From a virus, in IMG/VR virus record IMGVR_UViG_3300029266_002706, positions 1 to 38,662 of that record: a stretch of 38,662 nt of DNA; one strand, given 5' to 3'. The notes below the pieces were generated by a model. It worked only from the letters and a program-made list of their open reading frames with translations. It was not told the DNA's origin and ran no database searches. The position numbers and the translations under genes are program-made. Every line of letters starts with the position of its first letter. Positions within the stretch are counted from its first letter, which is position 1. Below, in pieces: positions 1 through 8,964 of this stretch.

Positions 1-570
1 ATGTGCGGCAGATACGGCGCCCTGGATAGTGAGCGCATCACCCAGTTCGCCCGGGATCTTGGCGCCACCGACTTCGTGATCGAGCATAACCCGGACATCC
101 GGCCCACCAACCGGGTGCCGGTGATCGCCGCCGGCATGGAGACGCATTACGTCGGATGGGGCATTCAGCCACCGTGGGCCTCGCGGATCCTGATCAATGC
201 CCAGGGAGAGACGGTGGCCACAAAGCGGACCTTCGCCGCGGCCTTCCGCGAACACCGGTGCCTGATCCCGCTCGATTGCTGGTATGAATGGCGCGATGAA
301 GGCGGCCGGCGCAAGCAGCGGCACCGGTTCCAGCTGCCCGGCGGTGCTCCGTTGCTGATGGCCGGCATCCTATACCCTGGCGACAAACCCGCCATGGTCT
401 CGCTGACCACCCAGCCGAACGCGGAGAGCGGCGAGATCCACAACCGGATGCCCGCCATGATCCACCCGGACCATTCCCGCCTCTGGACCGAAGGCGCGCC
501 CGATGACGCGCTGCAGCTGATCGGACCGATGGAAGACGGCGCCCTCCAAATCGACCCCGTACCCTCGTAA
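1..570 (+). CDS. yedK: SOS response-associated peptidase (YedK/HMCES, SRAP family)
   Basis: The 189-residue protein belongs to the SRAP family, which forms a covalent link to abasic sites in single-stranded DNA and shields them during replication. The key residues are visible: Cys2 directly after the initiator Met (MCGRYG), the Asn in LINAQGET (Asn67), the Glu in CWYEW (Glu96) and the His in IHNRMP (His147). These correspond to the Cys2, Asn, Glu and His active-site set of E. coli YedK. It is somewhat shorter than the usual 220 or so residues, mostly at the C-terminus. It reads towards the tail operon. It may be a host gene flanking the prophage or a phage-borne moron; SRAP genes occur in both settings. 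No upstream sequence is available to look for a LexA box. Confidence 0.93.
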   Translation: MCGRYGALDSERITQFARDLGATDFVIEHNPDIRPTNRVPVIAAGMETHYVGWGIQPPWASRILINAQGETVATKRTFAAAFREHRCLIPLDCWYEWRDEGGRRKQRHRFQLPGGAPLLMAGILYPGDKPAMVSLTTQPNAESGEIHNRMPAMIHPDHSRLWTEGAPDDALQLIGPMEDGALQIDPVPS

Positions 571-741
571 CCGTCCCTTTTTTTGTGCGCTTTCGCGGAC
601 ACGTTCTGTCCATGATCTCCTACAGACAGCCGGAAGCGGCCGCCCTACCCTGGCATTGTCCGCCGTCGGCAGGGAAGCCAGCGACCAGAGGTCAGCGTTA
701 CTCGGCGGGCGCCCTTTGGGATCAATATGGAGAGGTCGAAA

Positions 742-936
742 ATGCCGGAGTATTTTGTAGATTTGAATATCGGGCCGGGCGAGCAGAAGCTGATACATCA
801 ACGCGGCACTCCCTGCGAGGCGCTGAGGCGGGGGAACTTCCATGATCTCCTGTACCAGGACAACCGCTTCGCGGCGCAGATACTGGCTCAAAGCTGGAAC
901 CATCACGCAAACTGCTGCCCCAAATGCTGCGAATAG
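742..936 (+). CDS. Small Cys-rich hypothetical protein
   Basis: A 64-residue protein of unrecognised family. I chose the ATG at 742 because a GGAGAGG ribosome binding site at 729-735 lies 6 nt before it; the in-frame ATG at 727 sits upstream of that site. The C-terminus ends in a dense cysteine cluster (NCCPKCCE) that could bind a metal or form disulfides. The gene converges on the tail fibre chaperone with only four bases between the stop codons and no visible terminator. It lies at the far end of the late operon, where morons are common. No function can be assigned, and coding status rests on the ribosome binding site and fit between neighbours. Confidence 0.5.
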   Translation: MPEYFVDLNIGPGEQKLIHQRGTPCEALRRGNFHDLLYQDNRFAAQILAQSWNHHANCCPKCCE

Positions 937-940
937 GTCG

Positions 941-1465
941 TTAGGTCACCGCTGTCACCACCGTCGGAGTCGGTGGCCAGACCACATTCACCGGGAAACC
1001 GCTCTGCTGCGGCACGTCCCGCAGCGCCTGGATATACTCGAGCACCTCCTGGAACTCGGATGGCGTGATCTCGGTATCGATTCCGAGGTCGACCTGGTCG
1101 CGGTGCCGGTCGCGGATGCCGAAAGCCGCGGGCAGTCGTGAATCCCGCTCGGCCCTCACGACCTCCGCCATGCGGTCCAGGTCATCTTCCCAACCGCCAG
1201 CACCCCAGACTTGGTATTCCCCCGGGGCATCGTCGGTGCAGTCGTCGGGAGTCTCATCCTCCTGGGCAATCTTCACGGCGCGGCCGGTGGCTTTGCGATA
1301 GACAGTCCGCTGCTCCCCGCTGTAGACCAGCATCTCGCCACCTCGGGGGCAGACCCGCCGGCCGGCGGCGAGGGCGCTCATGGCTTCCTGGTACTGCTCG
1401 TCGGTGATCTGGATCCCGCCTTCCAGAGGCAGGGTGCTAATTCGGCAGTCGGTTAAATACGGCAT
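941..1465 (-). CDS. Tail fibre assembly chaperone-like protein
   Basis: A 174-residue acidic protein. The C-terminal segment LRDVPQQSGFPVNVVWP is typical of phage tail fibre assembly chaperones (Phage_tail_APC/XkdW type), where it follows a helical segment like the one here (residues about 130-150). These proteins help fold or attach the fibre encoded next to them, and this gene starts right at the stop codon of the fibre gene. The N-terminal part (residues 1-100) is not recognised. It is the last gene of the long leftward late operon. Confidence 0.72.
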   Translation of the reverse strand: MPYLTDCRISTLPLEGGIQITDEQYQEAMSALAAGRRVCPRGGEMLVYSGEQRTVYRKATGRAVKIAQEDETPDDCTDDAPGEYQVWGAGGWEDDLDRMAEVVRAERDSRLPAAFGIRDRHRDQVDLGIDTEITPSEFQEVLEYIQALRDVPQQSGFPVNVVWPPTPTVVTAVT

Positions 1466-3021
1466 TACTCGATCCTCATGTACCAGGTGGCGGATACGTT
1501 CTTGCTTCGAGTTTCGCCGGACGTGCTGCCCGAAGCGCGAGCGTTGGGACTTTCGGCTGAGTTGAACTCTAAATCCGCAGGAACAGATCCGCCGCCGCCG
1601 CCGCTATGGAAGGACGTATTCGCGCCTGTTTTTTGGAGGGCGGAGGCGGCCACATTAACTTCGAAAGCACTGCCATTGAACCCTGGAACTAGGCCCTGGA
1701 TTCGCTGCATCTGATCCATTTGCTGGGCGCCGGACGTTTCGCGAGCGCGAATGAACGATTCCTCTGTGTTGAGGAGATGAACGGTTTCACCAGCAAGCGG
1801 CCCTGTGGCTATCTGGGCAGTGGCGTTTGTGAGGGGGGCCACACCGAATACAGATTCCCCTACAAGCAGGCCGTCGTTATATTGGCCGCCGGTCGCTTGC
1901 CCGGCAGTTAGCCTGATGTACTTCTCGGCACCGCTATTGTCCGGCGGATCGACGCCATCCAAGTGATCCCACAACGGGAAGGGCTCGCCGAGCAATTTGC
2001 CAGACAGCGCCGGCCCCACCTCGTAACCGTCGCCGGCGGGGTTCACCAGCAGCGATCGGCCAGCGTCCCCGGGGCCGATGGTGGGGAGATTCAGGCTCGC
2101 GGCGGCTTGCTGCGCATCATCTCGAAAACCTTGGGTTTCATTCCGCAGAGCCTGAACCGTCTGGCGCTCGGCGACGGTGTCATTATAAGCGTCCACCGCC
2201 AAGCCTTGGGCGGCCTGTGCCGTGTTGGCGTATTGCTGCGAATCATCGGCATATCCAGCAGCGGCTTGCTCGGAATCCTGAGCATTTGCGGCATGCTGAC
2301 CGGCGGCCACCTCATGATCGCCGGCGTTCCCCTCGGCTGTCTGAGCTTGGTTCCGGAACTGCTCGGCGTCGTCGCGGGCATTCTCGGTGGCGGTGCGGTC
2401 CGCGGCGGTGTCTGTCGCCGCTTGCTGGGCATCGTCCCGGAGATCCTCGGTTTGGTCGCGCAGGTCCTGGACCGCGAGCCGGTCCGCCGCAGTATCGTCG
2501 GCCGCCTGCTGCGCGGCATCGATGTTGTCCACGATCTGCTGGACGCCCTCCCCGGACGGAAACTGCGCCAGAGGCCCATCCGCTACTCCGCCATCATTCT
2601 GGTAAAGCGACGTGGCGATATAGGGGTCATCATCCAGGATCTGGTAAAAGTCACCGTCTCCGGTGTTCTGCAACGCTTCGGTTTGATTGGGGAAGAACTC
2701 AACGCCGCCGGGCCAGTTGCCGGCATCGAACCCTTGAGCGTCCCCCATGAGGACATCAGGTATCGGGCCCAGGTCCAGACCCCCGGCCTCGCCCTCGATG
2801 CGGTAGCGCCCGCCCTGGGCCTTGAAGCCCAGACCGTCACTGCCAGAAGCGCTATTCCGGATATAGCCATCGGCATCAGTTGTGAGGGGCTGGGAGACCT
2901 GGTTCCCGGCGCCGTCGTACACGCTCGCGAGCTGGGTGGAGTCGCCGATATAGACGAAGATGTCCGCGCCCTCGACTGCCTCGCCGGCACGGTCTCGGAC
3001 CACGTTTACATACCGCTGCAT
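1465..3021 (-). CDS. Tail fibre protein
   Basis: I chose the ATG at 3021 (MQRYVNVVRD) because it has a GGAG site 8 nt upstream; the longer frame runs back through a terminator hairpin. The protein has 518 residues. Residues 1-100 form an Ig- or carrier-like N-terminal domain (MQRYVNVVRDRAG, later LTTDADGY) common in fibres that attach to the tail tip. Residues about 155-310 are Ala/Gln/Asp-rich heptads such as AQQAADDTAADR, predicted to form a trimeric coiled-coil shaft. The C-terminal 200 residues match a common fibre tip type (LLVGESVFGVAPLTNATAQI, GETVHLLNTEESF, and the ending ETRSKNVSATWYMRIE). This tip probably binds the host receptor. Confidence 0.88.
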   Translation of the reverse strand: MQRYVNVVRDRAGEAVEGADIFVYIGDSTQLASVYDGAGNQVSQPLTTDADGYIRNSASGSDGLGFKAQGGRYRIEGEAGGLDLGPIPDVLMGDAQGFDAGNWPGGVEFFPNQTEALQNTGDGDFYQILDDDPYIATSLYQNDGGVADGPLAQFPSGEGVQQIVDNIDAAQQAADDTAADRLAVQDLRDQTEDLRDDAQQAATDTAADRTATENARDDAEQFRNQAQTAEGNAGDHEVAAGQHAANAQDSEQAAAGYADDSQQYANTAQAAQGLAVDAYNDTVAERQTVQALRNETQGFRDDAQQAAASLNLPTIGPGDAGRSLLVNPAGDGYEVGPALSGKLLGEPFPLWDHLDGVDPPDNSGAEKYIRLTAGQATGGQYNDGLLVGESVFGVAPLTNATAQIATGPLAGETVHLLNTEESFIRARETSGAQQMDQMQRIQGLVPGFNGSAFEVNVAASALQKTGANTSFHSGGGGGSVPADLEFNSAESPNARASGSTSGETRSKNVSATWYMRIE

Positions 3022-3040
3022 TTCACAGACTCCAGAAAGG

Positions 3041-3062
3041 AAAAGCCCGGCGTATGCCGGGC
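3041..3062 (-). terminator. Intrinsic terminator between tail tip and fibre genes
   Basis: Read on the minus strand, a perfect 7-bp GC stem (3045-3051 with 3056-3062) with a four-base loop is followed by a T4 run (3044-3041). It lies between the tail tip stop and the fibre ribosome binding site. It probably attenuates rather than ends late transcription, since the fibre has no obvious promoter of its own. Confidence 0.6.
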
Positions 3063-3071
3063 GCGTGGGGT

Positions 3072-6000
3072 TCAATTAATGCGGTTGCCAAGGATCTCGC
3101 CCTCTTCCTCCCAGGTGATGTAGCTCTCCCCGTCGATGGCCGGGCCGGCGGTACCGCCGGCGCCGTAATAATGAGGGCCACCGGGATCGCTGGGGCCGGT
3201 GCAGTTCGTACCGTCCTGGCCCAGGTCACCGCCGTCACCGCCGACAATCACGCCGTTATTGCTACCGCCATCACCCCCGGTTTCCGTGGTGCCGGGATCA
3301 CCTGGTCGCAGCACCACACCGCTCGCATTAACAGGGCCGGCCTGGCCCGGCACGCGGCCAGCGCCGCCACCACCGGATACCGGCGGCGCCGTTGTGACGT
3401 TGCCAAACGCGAAGCCACCACCGCCGGCGCCGCCGCCTGCCAGTCGGCCTGCCTGCTTGCGCACGGTGATGGGAAATCGCGTGTAAAGGGCAGTGCCACC
3501 GTCCTCACCGGCGTAGTCGCTGGCGACAGCGCCGGCCGGGATGGGGGAATCACTCTTGCCGCCGCGCCCGCCTTTGCCGCTGCCCTCGAATCCTTCCTCG
3601 AACTCAAGAATGACGGTGGTGCCGTCGGGCCAATCCCCAACTTCAATGGAGCGCCCGGTCGTGGTGTTGGAGCCGACCTTCACGCCTTGCTCGAACCGGA
3701 TCAGGACTGATTCACTGACCGAGGAATAAATGCTGTCGTGGATCTCGCGCAGGTTGATGTTGAAGTCATCCTGGGAGATCGGGACATAGTTCTCGTCGTC
3801 GCCATCGTCGTCGTCCGAAATCCACCAGTCATAGCTCTCGGCTTCGTATTCGTACCGGTGGCCGGGTTCCTCTGGGTGAGCCTCGATGATCTGGAAGTTC
3901 CGGACGGCCATGGCGCCTGTGAGGCCCTGTAGCTTTCGGGTGAGGGCACGAAAGATGTCTCCCGTCCACAGGCCCGACCGCTTTGCATCGAGGGCATAGG
4001 AGATCGTGATGGGCGTCTCCCGGTACCGCCGAATATACAGGCGTGCCAGATCCTCAGCGGCCGCCTTGTTGTACCGGCTGATCCAGCGGCTGTTGATGGT
4101 CTTGAGCTGCTGAGTGCCATACCGGCGCTGGGCATCGTCATTCACAAGGTAAACGCCCTGTGAATAATTCGCAGCGTCATCGCGGTCCTCGGTCGGATCC
4201 AGCATCCCGAAGTTAACCAGCACCGAATCAACGCGATCCTTGGGGCGCTCTTTCTTTTCCAGAGAGTCCGCAAGGTAGTGCTCGGCATCGGTCAGCGTAG
4301 GGGCATTGCCCGGCGGCGCCTTGATGGCCCGCATGCGGATCCTTTGTTCCCGCTCATCCGGCCAGAAGTGGACTGGCACGGATTCCATTAGCTCCGCCAG
4401 CAGCTCGTTCACACCGGTTGGTTCAGTGATGTCACCGGAATAGAGGCGGGTCAGGAATTCATCAGCCTCTTCTTGCCACTCTTGGCCGGGAACCCATGGC
4501 GCCAGCTTTGGCTGCCCCTCGGTGATGATGGCTTCCGCGATCTGGTTAACCTGGCTGGGTTCGAACCGCCGGACGATCTGCACCAGGTCCTCGGGTTCGT
4601 GATCCGATACGCCGCGGTAGAGGCCCCGTTGCTGGATGGTGCACATGTCGCCGGCGCGGGTAACCTCGAACCCCTCATTGCCGATGCAGCACACGAACTC
4701 AGCGGGGTAGTCTTCATCGCCGATGCCGGCCGGCGCCAATTCGAACTCTGTGGCCTCTTCATCGATGCCGTCCGCCAGCTCCCCGCGGGAGGGCTTCGGG
4801 ACCACAGCGCGTTCTTTTTCGAGCAGGGCGAACACGTCGGTGCCGGTGATCTTCACGCGGTCCTTGGTGTCCGGCCCCTCGATCTTGTCGATCACATACT
4901 CCCGGATCTCGAAGTCATCCAGAGAGAAACCCTCGGGGGAGATGTAGCCGTACAGAAGGCGCATCCGCCAGCCGCGGTAATAGGGATTGCGGGCCAGCCA
5001 CTTCCCCCAGTAGGTGCCCTGCTCGATGGGGTCGTAATCTCGCGCCTGGTACCAGGCATCATCCAGCGGCCAGTACGCGACAAGGCCCGGCTCGTTGCCG
5101 GTCAGCAGTTCGCGGTGACGCAGCTTGATTTGAAGATCGGGCCGCAGGTAGTTCCAAATCCGAACCTCGGAGATCCTGCCGGTCCACATATAGGAAAGGG
5201 TTGAGTAGCCGCCGATAAGTGTGAAGGTATTGTTCCCCAGGGTGAATGCCTGTGAGTGGCGGTGCTCCCCGTTTATGAAGAAGCTTATCTGGCCGCCGCC
5301 GATCCGAATTGAAACAAAGCTCCACTCTCTCATTGGAACCAGACCGAACGGCGAATTCACGCGACTGCCAGGTGTGTAAACCCGGATTCGTCCATCGTCG
5401 TAAACGCCGAAGTAGGTGGTGCCGCTGACCCCCCGTCCAGTCAGGAACATTCTCAGGATGCTGCCGGAGTCCAGGCTATAGTCTGGGTACAACCAAGCCT
5501 CGACAGTGCACTCCCCCACGATTCCCGGCGAGGGAACATCGATGCCGGAGTTCGCAGTTGTCTCTACAAAGGAAGGCGCTGCTTTTCTGATCGGACCTTT
5601 CCCCCACCCTGTGCTGGGGCGCAGGCTTCCGGGATCAGATACTGCCAATCCCAGGCTTCTAACCTCGGTCACGCTGTCGTCTATGCCCTTCTCCAGAACA
5701 TAGGGATCCGTGCCGATGTCGTGCCAGGGGTGGTCGAGCACCGTGACTTCAGCTTTGGCGCCCTCGCCCAGACCCTTCGACGGGCTGAGCCGGCGCGGCG
5801 CAGAGTCCACGTCAACGATAGTGGGCCGGATCCGCCAGTCCGGCGGGATGTCCTGCTGCGCGGTGGAGAACCGCAGGATGTCGTCTTCCGGTTCCGGGTC
5901 GAAGCTGTCCGGGACGGGGCAGGACCGGAGGGTGTTGAAGCACTTGGCCGGCGAGTCCTCGCCCAGCACCGCCGGGCAGGTGCCGTGCTCATTCGTTTCG

Positions 6001-6089
6001 CCGTAGCGAAGCCGGCACTTCGGCTGGTACAGCTCCATCAGGGTGACGAGCTGACGCCCCGGGCGATTGCGTTCCTGTTCCAGGCTCAT
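3072..6089 (-). CDS. Large tail tip/host-specificity protein with LamG and glycine-rich domains
   Basis: I chose the ATG at 6089 (MSLEQERNRPG) because it overlaps the upstream stop as ATGA; this gives 1005 residues. Residues about 25-57 hold four cysteines (C25, C38, C50, C57; motif KCFNTLRSC) that resemble a metal or Fe-S site, as lambda tip protein L has in its C-terminal domain. Residues about 190-345 look like a LamG/pentraxin jelly roll (VEAWLYPDYS, ISFFINGEHRHSQ, GRISEVRIWNYLRPD, LVAYWPLDDAW). The middle (about 345-820) fits a tail-hub-like region. Residues about 825-985 are extremely Gly-rich, with GGxGG and PGxPG runs, and may form a polyglycine-helix receptor-binding module. It fills the position of lambda J, and functions of several lambda tip genes may be merged here. 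Confidence 0.82.
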   Translation of the reverse strand: MSLEQERNRPGRQLVTLMELYQPKCRLRYGETNEHGTCPAVLGEDSPAKCFNTLRSCPVPDSFDPEPEDDILRFSTAQQDIPPDWRIRPTIVDVDSAPRRLSPSKGLGEGAKAEVTVLDHPWHDIGTDPYVLEKGIDDSVTEVRSLGLAVSDPGSLRPSTGWGKGPIRKAAPSFVETTANSGIDVPSPGIVGECTVEAWLYPDYSLDSGSILRMFLTGRGVSGTTYFGVYDDGRIRVYTPGSRVNSPFGLVPMREWSFVSIRIGGGQISFFINGEHRHSQAFTLGNNTFTLIGGYSTLSYMWTGRISEVRIWNYLRPDLQIKLRHRELLTGNEPGLVAYWPLDDAWYQARDYDPIEQGTYWGKWLARNPYYRGWRMRLLYGYISPEGFSLDDFEIREYVIDKIEGPDTKDRVKITGTDVFALLEKERAVVPKPSRGELADGIDEEATEFELAPAGIGDEDYPAEFVCCIGNEGFEVTRAGDMCTIQQRGLYRGVSDHEPEDLVQIVRRFEPSQVNQIAEAIITEGQPKLAPWVPGQEWQEEADEFLTRLYSGDITEPTGVNELLAELMESVPVHFWPDEREQRIRMRAIKAPPGNAPTLTDAEHYLADSLEKKERPKDRVDSVLVNFGMLDPTEDRDDAANYSQGVYLVNDDAQRRYGTQQLKTINSRWISRYNKAAAEDLARLYIRRYRETPITISYALDAKRSGLWTGDIFRALTRKLQGLTGAMAVRNFQIIEAHPEEPGHRYEYEAESYDWWISDDDDGDDENYVPISQDDFNINLREIHDSIYSSVSESVLIRFEQGVKVGSNTTTGRSIEVGDWPDGTTVILEFEEGFEGSGKGGRGGKSDSPIPAGAVASDYAGEDGGTALYTRFPITVRKQAGRLAGGGAGGGGFAFGNVTTAPPVSGGGGAGRVPGQAGPVNASGVVLRPGDPGTTETGGDGGSNNGVIVGGDGGDLGQDGTNCTGPSDPGGPHYYGAGGTAGPAIDGESYITWEEEGEILGNRIN

Positions 6090-6910
6090 CCGCCGAAGCC
6101 CTCCACCGACATTCTGACGTCCATCCAGCCGGCGTTGCTGCTGTATGTGGGCGCAGGCGGGCTGTCCGAGGTCCACACGTAGGCGATTTCATTGGGCCAG
6201 CGGATCGGGTCCCAGATCATGTACAGCGGCCGGCGCTCCGCGTGATCCAGCAGAGGCTCCCATTCATCACGCACCCAGTCGGGGTGCACCCGCTTCAACT
6301 GAAACTGTGTCGAGATCCCGCGGCGGATTCGGCTGCGGCCGACGAAGTGCCCGACCTCGGTCTGGTTGTTCATGATCTCGTTGTTCCGTGCGAGGGTCGG
6401 CGGCTCAAACGGAGAGGCGATACCGGTATCGCCCACCAGGGCTTTGCACAGCGTCACATCGGCAACCCGCGGCGGCGTGTCGCCCTCGAACAGGATGCGC
6501 CAGGCGTCATGCTGCTCGGCGTCGAACACGAACCCCACCACCCGGTCGGTGGCGCCCACGGGCCCTGCCACGTCCTGCCACTCCGCACCGTCGTCGTCGC
6601 TCGCCTGTAGGCGCACCGTGGTGCCGACCGGAGCGTTCAGCGGGTTGTCGCCAAATAACAATAGGCCGCAGAAGTCCGCCTCCGCGCCCGGCTGATCGAC
6701 GCGCATCCACCAGGTGGAAACACCTTCTTCGCCAATCCAGACCGTATCGGTGAAGCCATCCAGGGCCAGCTCATAGGGAAACTGGGCCTGTTCGCTGCTC
6801 ACCGTCACGTCACCCTCGATAAAGTGATTTCGATAGGCAAAGCGGGGAAGATGCGCCCCCGCCTCCGCCGGCTGGCTGGTGGCGAGCGTGCCGGATATGG
6901 CCAAGCTCAT
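6086..6910 (-). CDS. Distal tail / tail tip assembly protein
   Basis: A 274-residue protein between tape measure and tip protein, the position of distal tail proteins. Residues about 20-150 resemble an F5/8-type C (discoidin-like) carbohydrate-binding jelly roll, with ELALDGFTDTVWIGEEG, WWMRVDQPG, TVRLQASDDDG and DAWRILFEG. The C-terminal half (RSRIRRGISTQFQLKRVHPD, RPLYMIWDPIRWPNEIAYVW) resembles conserved siphophage tail proteins of unknown structure. The stop overlaps the start of the tip gene as ATGA, indicating translational coupling. The exact structural role is inference from gene order. Confidence 0.7.
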   Translation of the reverse strand: MSLAISGTLATSQPAEAGAHLPRFAYRNHFIEGDVTVSSEQAQFPYELALDGFTDTVWIGEEGVSTWWMRVDQPGAEADFCGLLLFGDNPLNAPVGTTVRLQASDDDGAEWQDVAGPVGATDRVVGFVFDAEQHDAWRILFEGDTPPRVADVTLCKALVGDTGIASPFEPPTLARNNEIMNNQTEVGHFVGRSRIRRGISTQFQLKRVHPDWVRDEWEPLLDHAERRPLYMIWDPIRWPNEIAYVWTSDSPPAPTYSSNAGWMDVRMSVEGFGG

Positions 6911-6921
6911 TGATCGTCCTC

Positions 6922-8961
6922 TTAGAAAACCAGTTCGGCTTCGGGGTCTTCCTCACGCAGCCTGCGGATCTGCTGCCGGAACTGGCGCAGGGAGACCCGG
7001 GTATCGTCGTCGCCCTCGAATTCCACGTAGACGCGGCGCTGAGAACCGCCGCCCTGCTGATCGGATACCGGCGTCACCGGCGGCGCCGGCGTGGACCCGG
7101 CTACCGAGGGCGCAGTACCACCACCACCGCCACCGCTCTTGCCGCCGCCGAAACTTTGCGACTGGATCGCAGAGACCCGGGCCATGCCCGCGGCGGTGAT
7201 GATGCCGGCGAACACCGGACCGAGCGGCCAGCCCCATTCGAGGGCTTTGCTGGCACCCTGGTAGGTGCTAACGATCGCGTTGGCGGTGGCCGCCATCTTG
7301 TTCGCTTCGAACATCTTGCGGTTGTGCTGAGCACCTGCCGCCGTCATCTTCGAGAGAGCACCGGTGACAGTGTTCAGCTGGGCGGCGCCGGACTGCTTCT
7401 GCGCCTTCTCCATCGAGTCCAGGAACGCGAGGCTGTCCTGAAACTGCTGGCTCTGGCCCTGGCGCCGGATCTCGTTGAGACGGTCCTGGTGGCTGGCCTC
7501 GAGCTGCTCCCGCATCTCCGCGTGGACTTGGTCCTGGATGAAGCCTTGCTCGCGGAGTTCGTTCAGGTCCTCCATCCGGCTGAGGTGGGAGGCGCGCTCG
7601 CTTTCTTCCTCGGTGCGCAGGTGTTCCCGGAGGCGCTCCAGGCGTTGCTGGTAATCCTGTTCGCGGCCGGCGTTCGCAAGATCCAGCCCGCCACCACCAC
7701 CGCCAGCGGCGGCGACGTCTGGCAGCTCAAACTTGGCGGCCTCTTCCTTCACGCCCTTCATGAACCCGTCGATGGCGCTGGACGGCAGCGGCTTCATCAT
7801 CGCTTCATGGAGCTTCTCCCGCTCAATGCCCACCTGCTCGCGGGTCGCCTCGCCCATCGTGCGGATCGCTTTCACCCAGCCCCGGTTCTCCATGGACTGG
7901 ATCAGGGGGATGTCATCTATCCCGGGGATAGAGTTAAACGCGCGGATCAGGTCGTTGATCGCAGCCGCGCCGAAGTCGCGCGTTTTTACGATGATGCCGA
8001 CCAGGCCTTCGAAGGCGGAGGCCGCCGTGGCGGCAAAACCGGTTGCGATCAGTTTCAGGCCCTGGAATATCACCTTGATTCCATGGAGCCCGTCCGCCAT
8101 GACGCCCACCACTTTGCCGGCGGTGCTGATCGCGGAGATAACGGTCTCGCCGAAGCCCTTGCCGTTCTTCGCCGCGTCCACCAGGCGGTTGGAAACCGCC
8201 TCGATGTACGGCGCCAGCTCCGAAGTGATGACCCTGCCGGCACCCTGCAGGGCGGCGCCGGCTCGGGAGATAGCCTGGTCGGCCGCCAGCACCCGCGCCG
8301 CGTCGACATCATCAACGGCGTAGCCGAGCTGCTCGGCCTCGCGGCGCAGCTCGTTGATGCCAGCACTACCCTTGCGGAGCATGTTCAACAGCTCGCGGGA
8401 GTCACCGCCCATCAGCTCGTCGGCGATGCTGGCGCGCGCCGCGGCATTCGGCAGGCGGTTCAACGCATCCGCCACCTGGCCGATCACAGCGCCCGGCCGC
8501 TGCTTCGACAGGTTGCGCGCACTCAGTCCCAGCATCTCCAGCGACTCAGCCGCCGCCCCGGTACCGAGCTGGTCGGCCTCGCCGATCCGCTGTACCAGTT
8601 CGCTCAGCCCTTCACGCAGGCGGTCCACCGGCGCACCGGAAGCCTTGGCCGCGTATTCAAGGCCGCTGATTTCCTTTGCCGTACCATTAAGCCGCTGCGC
8701 GAGGCGCTGCGTGCTCTGGATCGCCTCCATCTGCGTCCGGACGAGCAGACCGATGCCGCCGGCGCCGGCCAGCGTGGCGATCACATTGCGCGTGTTGACG
8801 ATGCTGCTGGAGAACGAGCGGAAGGATTTGACGGCGCGGCCGACCTGGCGCTGGGCGTCCCGTGAGAAATCACGGGTCCGCTTTTTGGCCTCACGGAGCC
8901 CGGCTGTCAGGCTCTTGGTATTCGCCGCGAACCTGACATTGAGCTCTGCAATCGTTGACAC
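6922..8961 (-). CDS. Tail tape measure protein
   Basis: A 679-residue protein that sets tail length and later helps DNA entry. The start MSTIAELNVRFAANTKSLTA and the basic helix AKKRTRDFSRDAQRQVGRAV are typical of siphophage tape measures. They are followed by long Ala-rich helices and a hydrophobic stretch (about residues 285-310, with SAFEGLVGIIV). A highly charged coiled coil lies at about 430-500, and a Gly-rich linker (SFGGGKSGGGGGG) near the C-terminus. At about 1.5 angstrom per residue it predicts a tail of roughly 100 nm. It follows the G/GT chaperone genes, as in lambda. Confidence 0.92.
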   Translation of the reverse strand: MSTIAELNVRFAANTKSLTAGLREAKKRTRDFSRDAQRQVGRAVKSFRSFSSSIVNTRNVIATLAGAGGIGLLVRTQMEAIQSTQRLAQRLNGTAKEISGLEYAAKASGAPVDRLREGLSELVQRIGEADQLGTGAAAESLEMLGLSARNLSKQRPGAVIGQVADALNRLPNAAARASIADELMGGDSRELLNMLRKGSAGINELRREAEQLGYAVDDVDAARVLAADQAISRAGAALQGAGRVITSELAPYIEAVSNRLVDAAKNGKGFGETVISAISTAGKVVGVMADGLHGIKVIFQGLKLIATGFAATAASAFEGLVGIIVKTRDFGAAAINDLIRAFNSIPGIDDIPLIQSMENRGWVKAIRTMGEATREQVGIEREKLHEAMMKPLPSSAIDGFMKGVKEEAAKFELPDVAAAGGGGGGLDLANAGREQDYQQRLERLREHLRTEEESERASHLSRMEDLNELREQGFIQDQVHAEMREQLEASHQDRLNEIRRQGQSQQFQDSLAFLDSMEKAQKQSGAAQLNTVTGALSKMTAAGAQHNRKMFEANKMAATANAIVSTYQGASKALEWGWPLGPVFAGIITAAGMARVSAIQSQSFGGGKSGGGGGGTAPSVAGSTPAPPVTPVSDQQGGGSQRRVYVEFEGDDDTRVSLRQFRQQIRRLREEDPEAELVF

Positions 8962-8964
8962 AGA

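Noticed and set aside
1963-3123. + strand frame of 386 codons
   Set aside because: Shadow of the tail fibre; its Leu/Gly/Ile-rich composition mirrors the Ala/Gln/Asp coiled coil on the other strand.
6910-8865. Long + strand frame of 651 codons
   Set aside because: It is the antisense shadow of the tape measure gene; high GC at third positions opens the opposite frame. No ribosome binding site or family match.
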